Assembly (NCBI GenBank): GCA_039105265.1
Contig: JAPFFF010000049.1
Location: forward strand, 951,501-1,015,500
Reading direction: 5' to 3'
DNA: 64,000 bases
Origin: Tritrichomonas musculus
Taxonomy: Eukaryota > Parabasalia > Tritrichomonadida > Tritrichomonadidae
In this document: in pieces, positions 1 through 7,797 of the stretch
Layout: each line of letters begins with the position of its first letter
Numbering within the stretch: the stretch's first letter is position 1
The notes under the pieces: generated by a model
The model's database searches: none
Seen by the model: only the letters and a program-made list of their open reading frames with translations
What the model was told of the DNA's origin: nothing
Translations under genes and position numbers: made by a program

Positions 1-939
1 TATAATTACGCTGGAACATATCCAATACGAGTTACTCTTGCTGAATTTGGTGAAGAAGACCAAATAGCGTTAATGTCAAACGTTATAGCAGAAGAACAAC
101 TAATAAAAAGATGTGCTATTGATTGTGGTCCGATTACGGAAGGGACTTCGGATATATCAATTCGTTATCTAAAACTTGTAGATAATGTGATTAAACTGGA
201 ATACATAATAGGTGATTATGCACTATGTTTTGAAATAAGGATATTATTCTATGATACAGCTGGAAATCCCCATAACATAGTAATAGTATTACATCAGAGG
301 ACTGTGTATTTCGACAATTTCAAATTCCCACTATATTATGAAGACACTGTTGATATAATATCAAGTCCACTTACATATAACTTCCCAATAGGTGGATATT
401 CCTGGACAACTACTCAGGAATTATTAGATGCTAAACAAGTTTATTCAAGATGCATCATGTCCCGAGAATATTTAGCAAAATTTAAGAGTGTAATGTATGG
501 TACTCAATCAAACACAACTATCACTCATTACTGTCCAATAGAGGCTGGTGAGGAGATTACTGACTACAAGATTGGTAAACCTGTATATCTATCAGGGCAT
601 GTATATAAGTATAATAAAGAAACTAAACGATTCATTAGCAGCACCGCTACTGATAGTACTGATTGTATCTGTTCAGTTATTATGGATGGAACCTGGAAGG
701 AATTTGTTGGTATCATTACTAGAATCGATAAAGAAAATGGATGTATTACCTTTGCGACCCATGGCGACTATTTATTCTACGTTGATGACGCAAATCTATA
801 CCAGATAGGTGATGTAATACTCTATGATGGAAGAATCCTCGATGAAGATTATGCACTAACATTGAAGATACAACAGAGCATAGTAGGGAAAGTAAGCGGA
901 AAAATAAACGAAAGATATTTAGCAGTGTTTAAAGCTTAA
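1..939 (+). CDS. Polinton fibre-like structural protein, C-terminal part
   Basis: The reading frame is open from the first base of the window and ends at 939, so only the last 312 residues are visible. The C-terminal region contains NTTITHYCPIE, then IGKPVYLSGHVY, then VGIIT and a final LAVFKA. The same order (NTTITHYCPIE, IGAPVYMTGKVY, VGIITG, LAVFKA) ends the 1,250-residue protein of block C, so the two are homologues. The region probably forms a small beta-rich tip domain at the end of a long fibre or surface protein; that role is inference. The gene is tail to tail with the next gene and overlaps it by 4 bases at the stop codons, the same arrangement as in block C. Confidence 0.7.
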   Translation, partial: YNYAGTYPIRVTLAEFGEEDQIALMSNVIAEEQLIKRCAIDCGPITEGTSDISIRYLKLVDNVIKLEYIIGDYALCFEIRILFYDTAGNPHNIVIVLHQRTVYFDNFKFPLYYEDTVDIISSPLTYNFPIGGYSWTTTQELLDAKQVYSRCIMSREYLAKFKSVMYGTQSNTTITHYCPIEAGEEITDYKIGKPVYLSGHVYKYNKETKRFISSTATDSTDCICSVIMDGTWKEFVGIITRIDKENGCITFATHGDYLFYVDDANLYQIGDVILYDGRILDEDYALTLKIQQSIVGKVSGKINERYLAVFKA

Positions 940-1577
940 ACAACTAATTTTAGGCTCAAGCCATACTTGATAAACTGGGAATATATATTATTGTAAGCAT
1001 ACTTCATGTCTTCAGTCTTTCCATCTTTAGTGATTAATATTTTTGAAACTTTGGTAAATTTTGAAGAAGATGAGGTGCAGCCGCAACCAACATCAGAATC
1101 GTCAAGAACAAATTCTACCTTTTCACATTCAGTGAGTAACTTAATCATATCCATTAACAATTTGCTTTCGCATACAACATAAGAGTTTACTTTTAGTGGG
1201 TTACCTTCATACATCTCAACCAACATCTCTAAGAACTTATTTTTCTTCTCTAGTGTATCTAGTTCAGTGCCTAAATCTATGATGCCTCTTTCCTGAGCTA
1301 ATAGGGAATTGCTGCTTATTGGTGCTACTGATGGAAATTGAGATTCCTGATTCATCATCGGTATATTTGATGTTAGACCATTCGGTTGTATATCTGGTTG
1401 GTTGTTGGCTTGAGTAAAATTTACAGGTTGAACTTGGGGATAAAGTGGAGCTGGTTGAGAATGTTGTTCTCCCTGAGGTTTACATATTTTGATTTTGACG
1501 TTAGTATTTTGCTCTTGCTTAATGGTATTATCAGTTTCAGAACTTAATATTCGTGCTTGTCTCAATGTGCCTGACAT
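936..1577 (-). CDS. Conserved Polinton protein of unknown function (213-aa family)
   Basis: The 213-residue product is clearly homologous to the gene at 54587-55231 and more distantly to the one at 10933-11457. The N-terminus (LRQARILSSETDNTIKQEQN) is nearly identical to the block C copy. A Pro/Gln-rich, probably disordered stretch follows (about residues 35-90), then a helical region (LEKKNKFLEMLVEMYEGNP). The C-terminal domain has conserved ESKLLM.MIKLLT, a Cys-rich stretch (DVGCGCT) and ILITKDGKT. The Cys cluster could bind metal, but no known zinc motif is complete. The ATG at 1577 gives an N-terminus that matches the paralogue. I do not recognise a named family. Its fixed position beside the fibre gene suggests a virion or assembly role (inference). 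Confidence 0.7.
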   Translation of the reverse strand: MSGTLRQARILSSETDNTIKQEQNTNVKIKICKPQGEQHSQPAPLYPQVQPVNFTQANNQPDIQPNGLTSNIPMMNQESQFPSVAPISSNSLLAQERGIIDLGTELDTLEKKNKFLEMLVEMYEGNPLKVNSYVVCESKLLMDMIKLLTECEKVEFVLDDSDVGCGCTSSSSKFTKVSKILITKDGKTEDMKYAYNNIYSQFIKYGLSLKLVV

Positions 1578-1610
1578 GATTTAAATAATACAAAAATATA
1601 TAACATAAGC

Positions 1611-2075
1611 TTAGATTAAAATAAAATCATCGAAATCTGTTTTCTGGCAATCAGCCACATGCTTTCGAATTTTCTCAACACTCTCATTATTAGAACACTT
1701 TCGCATACGTGATGGATAATACTTGTTTCCTTTAAATTCCTTTTGATTCAAATAAATATCAAGTATATACATATCTTTCTTGTCCTTGCCATTTGGAAGA
1801 GACCTATTATCATTCTCTTTACATGAAATTATCGGTTGACATCCATAGATTTCTTGAATTCTATCATATCTTATACTTCTTGGTTTACTCTCAGTTCTAT
1901 CTGTGATAAAGATTGGTTTAAGACATATTCCATACTTATTCTTAAATGCATCATTGCATTCGAAAAAGACAGAAATAATAGGGTCTACAATGTTATAGTC
2001 ATTCTTGATGATGTTTTCTTGTTCGTTAAGCTTGTTGATGAATTTTGTGACAGAGAAGAATTGTGTTGAATTCAT
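1611..2075 (-). CDS. Small conserved Polinton protein (154 aa, 'ELF/YYPS' family)
   Basis: The 154-residue product is homologous to the gene at 10442-10894. Both share a FF/YFE..D.F.N start to the core, KPIFI/KPLFI, an IQEIYG/IKELFG helix, ISCKEN/VSFKEN, a run toward YYPS, and an acidic C-terminus (DFDDF / DDLDDDAF). The block C protein at 59462-59932 shows a similar order (FRELF, INYK, FYH) and may be a distant third member. The family is unknown to me. It has no membrane segment or catalytic signature. Presence in three blocks beside the 213-aa family or fibre genes argues that it is part of the core structural or regulatory set. The start at 2075 follows a short A/T-rich leader. Confidence 0.65.
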   Translation of the reverse strand: MNSTQFFSVTKFINKLNEQENIIKNDYNIVDPIISVFFECNDAFKNKYGICLKPIFITDRTESKPRSIRYDRIQEIYGCQPIISCKENDNRSLPNGKDKKDMYILDIYLNQKEFKGNKYYPSRMRKCSNNESVEKIRKHVADCQKTDFDDFILI

Positions 2076-2117
2076 TTCATGCTCAAAAAATTTTAAAAAT
2101 GTTTAAAAATAAATGAC

Positions 2118-2495
2118 TTACATATCAATTTGACTTTCATAATATCCATCAAGTTCATAGTCAAATAAATCATACAGTGAATGAATAGAGCTTAAATATG
2201 GGTAGTTTTCAATATCATTGCAAGCATCCCAAATATTCTTGATTAAAATAGAATATGAATATTCAAACCTAGAATCTGTCGGATATGGTTCTTTCTCTTT
2301 CGCATATTTGACTAGATAAGGTGCATAGTAATTCAAATCTCGTTTAGTTAGATTCTCAAGAGGCATATTCAAAATGCTTTCTTTAAAGTATTCATATTCA
2401 TCATATTCGATTTCATAAACAGTATCTTGATTTATAACAAATTGGTTTATATCTGGGCAGAAGAATTCGCTACTTCTTTGTGATAAGATTGGCAT
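2118..2495 (-). CDS. Hypothetical acidic Tyr-rich protein
   Basis: I prefer the start at 2495 (MPILSQRSSEFF), which gives 125 residues. The same frame extends to 2546, but that extra part is AT-rich leader-like sequence. The product is acidic and rich in Tyr, Asp and Glu (YEIEYDEYEYFKE, SLYDLFDYELDGYYES). No domain, signal peptide or membrane segment is evident, and no homologue was spotted elsewhere in this window. It is transcribed in the same direction as the two genes at 936-2075 and is separated from the second by about 40 bases, so it is probably part of the same element. Confidence 0.5.
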   Translation of the reverse strand: MPILSQRSSEFFCPDINQFVINQDTVYEIEYDEYEYFKESILNMPLENLTKRDLNYYAPYLVKYAKEKEPYPTDSRFEYSYSILIKNIWDACNDIENYPYLSSIHSLYDLFDYELDGYYESQIDM

Positions 2496-2715
2496 TGCGA
2501 TTATTTTTAGATGAGATAAAAAATTAAATAAAAATATACCTGCCATTATTCTGATAGCTATTAGAATGCTGAGAATTCAGTGTGAAAACTCCTGCTAAAA
2601 TGTGATGTTCTAAAATCATTGGAAAACGAACAAAAAGGGCGTAGTCCTTTTTGGGCGTTTTCACTATACTACTGAGAAAGTTGTGAAGGTTATGATTTAT
2701 TAAATTGTTATTTCT
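2496..2715. other. Junction sequence between blocks A and B with a 69-codon frame
   Basis: Between the two Polinton blocks is about 220 bp of less AT-rich sequence. A minus-strand frame at 2524-2733 contains KKDYALFVRFPMILEHHILA, which looks more like real protein sequence than a chance AT-rich frame. It could be a fragment of another repeat or gene caught at the junction. I do not recognise it and do not assign a function. Confidence 0.3.
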
Positions 2716-2972
2716 CTTTTGGAAATTTATCAAGTGGAAAATTTAATTATTTAAATTTAGCAAAAGTTGAATTAATTATTACTTTAAATGGTTCACAAAC
2801 TTCAAATACTTTAACTTTTACACCAAATGGATATAGAAGAACAACTAAAAATGATAGAGCCTATATTGAATTAAGACCTCAATATGATTGTATTGAACAA
2901 GTTGCTTTTACTAGGTATGATTCAAAAATTGAAAAAGGGAATAAAAATATTGAATTATATTTAAAGAAAAAT

Positions 2973-5900
2973 TTGGTTCAACCAATCGAAGAATTAGATT
3001 GGGATTCAAATACAAATCCATTTCAATATATTATTCAAAATCAATTTTATGAAATTTCACCAAGACCTGATGCTGCAACAACTTTATATACAGATTATAA
3101 CATCACAAGTTCAACAATAATAACAGCCGATAACATAACAACAATGAGAAGTGATTTAAATATGGTTTCAAATAATGTTGATGTTATGACTTTTGATATG
3201 GATAAAGTTAAGAAAGATGTTGATATATTGAATTATGAAATGGCAATTCAACAAGCAAAAACACAATATATTGAAAGTTCTTTAAATTCAATGATGATTC
3301 GAAGTAAAATCAATTTAGCTTTCAGTATTCCTTCAATGATTTTGGGAGCAGCAAGTTTATGTATGAGTCCAACAGTTATGGATTTTGGTCAACGTCTAAT
3401 TGATAGAATATTTCATGTTGATGTTTCATCAGAGGCAGAAATGTCAGACCAATTCACTGCTGATACAAATGATGAATTCACTGATACAAATGATGGAACA
3501 ATTTGGCTAAAAAATGGAATAAATACTGGTGAAACTGTTTGGAGACCAGGACGACCAAATCCATCAGACCCTTTTACTGATGATTCAGATGTTTCAACTT
3601 TTTCTGTTAGAAGCGGACCTGTTAAATTAACAAAAGATGAATATACAATTGAAGATGCTGGTTATTTTGTAAGAGGAATTAGTCAAAAACAGTATTCAAA
3701 TTATATGAATGATTTGAAAACTTATTGTACATATTCAGAAGATTTGAAAAACGAAAATTCAATTATGACAAATATTATTCAAATTAATAAAAATATTTTG
3801 AAAGATTTCCCAAATTTACAAAATATTGATGAATTTTGGACAAATAATTATTCTGAAAATACATTAACAAATAATTTGACACCTTTAATTGAATGGTGTA
3901 ATTCAAATAATAATAAGTTTCTTGATGAATCAAAATTTTTAGGAAATTGGGATAATCCAAATCAAGCAATTTCATCAGTTTATACAGTTATTGAACTTAT
4001 TGAAGAAGCTAGAAATTCATTGAAATTACCATTCAAAATGTTAGCTTATCAAATATTAGAAAATACAAATGATTTTGTTAAAAATTCAGAAATAGATTCA
4101 ATTATTTCAAATAAAATAACAGAAATTCAACCGTCTAGTGAATCAAATTTCACAATTCAATCAGGTTTTCCAAATATTGAAATTACAAATGATAAAGTTA
4201 AACCATTAACTCGAACTTTGAATGGAATTGAATGTAATTTATTAAAAATTACAATTGACCCAACAAGATTTTTATCAGAAAATTTAGATATCTTCAAAAT
4301 TATTTTAAGAAAAGATGTAATTTTCGATTCAAAAGGTCGATATATTAAAGAATTCAAAATTTATTCTGCTAATAGAAAAATTCATTGTCCAATTGTAATT
4401 TTTGATGAAGAAAATAAATGTTGTATAATTGAAGATGAAAAAACAATTCAAACAAGAAGTGTTGGAAATGAAGAAATTGAAGAAAATGAATTTTATATTG
4501 CTTTTGATAAGAAAATTTCAATTGTTCCTTATGAATTATGGTTGAAAGGTGATTTAAGTATTATGAATTTATTTAAACAAACAGCTTTAGTTTCAAATCA
4601 ACCAGTCATTAAATGTGATATAATTGAAGCTGAAAATGCATTGAAATTACATAAATCAGATGTTCATTATTTCTATAAACCTTCAATTATTTCAGAAGAT
4701 GATGATTATTATAAAATGATATTTGAAATCCCTTCAACTTATTCTATTCCTTTGAATTTAACTTTTTCTTTCAAAGAATATTGTTTTGGTAATCAATGGT
4801 CTTTAACTTGGGATGGAACAAAATGGAATGGAAATAATATTCAAGCTAGAATGGTTGGAAAAGTTGTTAATAAATTGAATCGAACAAAAATGTCAGAAAG
4901 TTCAAGACCAGCAAATTCAGTTTTTGTAATGATAAAGAAAACACCAGCAAATGAAAAATTAATTCCAAAAAGTGAGTCATTACCAGAAAGTTTAATTCAT
5001 GGACTTTTTCAAAATACATCTAAAAAATTTGAATTAATTAAGAAAGATGGAACAAAAATTGAACCAAAAAGTTTATATTGGTTTCTTGATGCTTCAGAAA
5101 TAATTAAAGATGAAAGATATCCAGATTATTCAATTGGTAAACTAAATATAATTTGTGATGATTATTCAAATAATAATTTCAAAATTGAAGAGATTGATGA
5201 AATCCATTTATATATTGAAACACCTGGTTATCCACAATTTACTGTTGCTTATACATTTAAAGCAAATGGTGTTTTTGTTAATTCAGTCAATAAAAAAGGA
5301 CATTTTGGTCTCATTCCTCTGAAAGATACAATTGAAAGCCTTGAATTACATTTAGAAGATAGTTTAATTAATGAAAATAACAGAAATATTGAATTATATC
5401 TCAGAAAAGATTTTACAAATCCAATTGAAGAAATTAATTGGGATTCAAAAACAAATGCATTCAAATATATAATTGACCAACAATTCTATGATGTTAGTCC
5501 AAATCCAAATGCTGCAACAACTTTGTATACTGATTTCAATATAACTAGTTCAAAAATAATTACAGCAGATAACATAACAACAATGAGAAGTGATTTGAAT
5601 GTTTTAAGAAATAATTTTGATGTTGTTTCATATGATGTTCAAGCAATTTCAAATAAAGTTGATGTATTAAATTCAGAAATGGTTGCCATCAATTTGAAAA
5701 CATCATCTTTAGAATATGATGAAGAAAATACAAGAATGATTTCTTATGTTGCTTTAGCTTTTGGAATTGCAGGGACAGTTGGTAGTGCAATTTCAATTGG
5801 AATGCAAATTAACCCAAATTGTATAAAATTCCCAACAAAAACTTTGTCAAATACAACAAAAAGTGGTGGAATTTTACAAAGAATTGGTACAAAATTAGAA

Positions 5901-6572
5901 AGCTTCGGAAAAAATTTCAAAACTTGGTGGAGAAGTATATTTAAAAATGGTCCATATGAAATTGAATTAGAAGAAATTATGTTAGCAAGAGGTAATCAAA
6001 AAGTTGATTTAACTCCTTTAATTGAATGGTGTGAAAAAGAATATGAACCTTTACCTGATGAAACTATGGAAGATGATTTTGATGACCCTGAAAAAGCTGT
6101 TTTATCAATTAGAGCAACAGAAGAATTATGTAATCAATTTAGAGACAGTTTAAAGAAACCATTCAAATTATTAGCTTCAAAAATTGAAGAAATTGATAAT
6201 AATGATTATATTAAGAAAAGTGATTTAATTAGAAGTGATACAATTGATATCATAACTCATTATCAAGATGAACAAGCTGCGGTTTTATTTCAAGCAGAAG
6301 ATGAATTAATAAATGGTATTTGTGTATTTAAATTATTTACCTCTGAAGGTCAAAAACAATTATATTTCAAAATTGAAGAAGGTGAAATAATTGAATATAA
6401 AGGTGTTGATACAACAACAACAATAGATGATATTACAATTGAAGGTAAAGAAAAATCAGAAGAATATAGAACAAAATATTTGTCAAAAATAAACAAAATT
6501 GATAAAAATGTTATTATAACAGGTGATAATCAAAATTATAAAATTGTTGGATGTATCATTGAAAAAAATTAA
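2973..6572 (+). CDS. Polinton fibre-like/surface protein, long reading frame
   Basis: This frame of about 1,199 codons is homologous to the 1,250-residue protein of block C. Diagnostic stretches are FYEISPRPDAATTLYTDYNI and ITADNITTMRSDLN. The protein carries an internal duplication. The segment at residues 1-410 (VQPIEELDWDS, AATTLYTDYNITSS, a hydrophobic helix near 112-131, LTPLIEWC) recurs at about 813-1110 (TNPIEEINWDS, AATTLYTDFNITSS, a hydrophobic helix near 925-947, LTPLIEWC). A helical stretch with regular hydrophobics (VDVMTFDMDKVKKDVDILN) follows each conserved block and suggests coiled coil. The role is probably a virion surface or attachment fibre (inference). The start is not resolved, so the left limit is approximate; the copy belongs to a broken element. 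Confidence 0.6.
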   Translation: MVQPIEELDWDSNTNPFQYIIQNQFYEISPRPDAATTLYTDYNITSSTIITADNITTMRSDLNMVSNNVDVMTFDMDKVKKDVDILNYEMAIQQAKTQYIESSLNSMMIRSKINLAFSIPSMILGAASLCMSPTVMDFGQRLIDRIFHVDVSSEAEMSDQFTADTNDEFTDTNDGTIWLKNGINTGETVWRPGRPNPSDPFTDDSDVSTFSVRSGPVKLTKDEYTIEDAGYFVRGISQKQYSNYMNDLKTYCTYSEDLKNENSIMTNIIQINKNILKDFPNLQNIDEFWTNNYSENTLTNNLTPLIEWCNSNNNKFLDESKFLGNWDNPNQAISSVYTVIELIEEARNSLKLPFKMLAYQILENTNDFVKNSEIDSIISNKITEIQPSSESNFTIQSGFPNIEITNDKVKPLTRTLNGIECNLLKITIDPTRFLSENLDIFKIILRKDVIFDSKGRYIKEFKIYSANRKIHCPIVIFDEENKCCIIEDEKTIQTRSVGNEEIEENEFYIAFDKKISIVPYELWLKGDLSIMNLFKQTALVSNQPVIKCDIIEAENALKLHKSDVHYFYKPSIISEDDDYYKMIFEIPSTYSIPLNLTFSFKEYCFGNQWSLTWDGTKWNGNNIQARMVGKVVNKLNRTKMSESSRPANSVFVMIKKTPANEKLIPKSESLPESLIHGLFQNTSKKFELIKKDGTKIEPKSLYWFLDASEIIKDERYPDYSIGKLNIICDDYSNNNFKIEEIDEIHLYIETPGYPQFTVAYTFKANGVFVNSVNKKGHFGLIPLKDTIESLELHLEDSLINENNRNIELYLRKDFTNPIEEINWDSKTNAFKYIIDQQFYDVSPNPNAATTLYTDFNITSSKIITADNITTMRSDLNVLRNNFDVVSYDVQAISNKVDVLNSEMVAINLKTSSLEYDEENTRMISYVALAFGIAGTVGSAISIGMQINPNCIKFPTKTLSNTTKSGGILQRIGTKLESFGKNFKTWWRSIFKNGPYEIELEEIMLARGNQKVDLTPLIEWCEKEYEPLPDETMEDDFDDPEKAVLSIRATEELCNQFRDSLKKPFKLLASKIEEIDNNDYIKKSDLIRSDTIDIITHYQDEQAAVLFQAEDELINGICVFKLFTSEGQKQLYFKIEEGEIIEYKGVDTTTTIDDITIEGKEKSEEYRTKYLSKINKIDKNVIITGDNQNYKIVGCIIEKN

Positions 6573-7770
6573 AGATCTCTTCCCGAAAAAAAAAGGTATC
6601 CTTGGGTGGGTATTTCTAAAAAAATTTGGGAAATGAACTTTTTGAAAAGAAAAAAAATTGAAAGGTAATTTCTTAAAATATACCTGAGAAAGGCAATCGC
6701 AAAGGAAAAAAAATTAATTTTTTTGAAAATTTTTATAAAGGAATACTTTTCTATTAATATACCTGAGAAATACGTAATTTTTTCATGAATGAAAAAATTA
6801 AAAAAAAAAAAAATAATTATAGTGAATCGAACTGTAGTTTTTATATTTTAATATGACAAAGAATGAACAATTAAGCTATCAAAAATTGAATTATAGAAAA
6901 AAATAGTTATATAAAAAGTTAAAGTTCTAAATTGTTCATTTTAAAATACAACTCAAAAACATTACTTTATTAGTAACAAAGTGCTTTTTAATGAAATATT
7001 GTATTATACAAGTTATTTTACGAAATTATAAAAAATAGAGGGAAAAGAAAATGCAAAAATATAAAAGGTTTTATATATATTATTTTTTTTACTTCTATAA
7101 AAGCTTATTTCGTTAATATAATAAATATTTATTTCAGAATGAGCAAAATATAATAAATAATTCAGATCAATTCTTGACGTTGCTTTGAGTATGGTGAATA
7201 TTCTTGATTGTAAAAGTATAAAAGAATGATTTTTTATTACTAAAATAATTTTAGTGTTGATTTAGCAGAAAAATTATTAAGTCTTGCTTTAGTTACTTGA
7301 ATTTTCCTTTTTTTTGTTTAAAACCTGGATTTCTAGGACTATTTTATAAATCAAAAAGTTTAACTTTTTCTAAACTTCCCAATTTCCCCATTTCCCCATT
7401 CCCAGGAATGGGGAAGTATTGAAATTTGTATGAAAAAGTTAAACTTTTTGACGTGGGAAATATTTGGGGAAATGGGGAAGTTCTGAAAAAGTTTATTTTT
7501 TTGAATTATAAAATGGTTTGAGAAAATGGGAATTTAAGAAAAAGTTGTGGTTTAATATGAAAAAATTAAATAAAAACAAAAAAAATGCATTGAATATTTT
7601 CAATTATTTTTTAAAAAAAAGGAATAAATTTCAAAGATTAATTGGTCAAATATTTTTTTTTATTTATTTCCTATTTTTTATAATTCCATTCAATTTGATC
7701 TCTTCCCGGGAATATTTTTTGGAGTTTAGGACGGGAATTTCCCCTCTCAATTTTTCGGGAAGAGATCTTT
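6571..7770. mobile_element. 1.2 kb inverted-repeat insertion (MITE/foldback-like)
   Basis: A perfect 20-bp inverted repeat bounds this stretch: AAAGATCTCTTCCCGAAAAA at 6571-6590 and its exact reverse complement at 7751-7770. The repeat grows to 22 bp if the flanking TT/AA is counted. A third copy of the core, GATCTCTTCCCG at 7697-7708, lies just inside the right end, so the right end alone can fold as a 12-bp stem hairpin (7697-7767). Flanks are A-rich (AAAAAAATT against AAAAAAAAT), consistent with an 8-9 bp target duplication but too simple to prove it. The interior is noncoding, with G/C-run palindromes around 7355-7485 (TTCCCCATTTCCCC and its complement). It lies between two Polinton reading frames and postdates block B. 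Confidence 0.7.
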
Positions 7771-7797
7771 AAAAAAAATACATTTATTCGAATTTTA

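Larger units (their letters stand above)
1..2546. mobile_element. Polinton/Maverick fragment, block A
   Basis: This is a fragment of a Maverick/Polinton element that enters from the left edge of the window. It is recognised by a fibre-like protein end and two small genes that have homologues in blocks B and C. The reading frames are long and open, so the copy looks fairly young, but it is incomplete in this window. Its base composition is less AT-rich than block B, which suggests a different Polinton lineage. The right boundary is placed near 2546, where the small-gene region meets unrelated sequence. No terminal inverted repeat was recognised. Confidence 0.6.

Noticed and set aside
2496-2546. 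N-terminal extension of the gene at 2118-2495
   Set aside because: It translates an A/T leader and the junction sequence; MPILSQ at 2495 is a more natural start.
7518-7772. 84-codon frame with hydrophobic run
   Set aside because: It lies wholly within the inverted-repeat insertion and runs through its terminal repeat; the composition is that of translated A/T runs.
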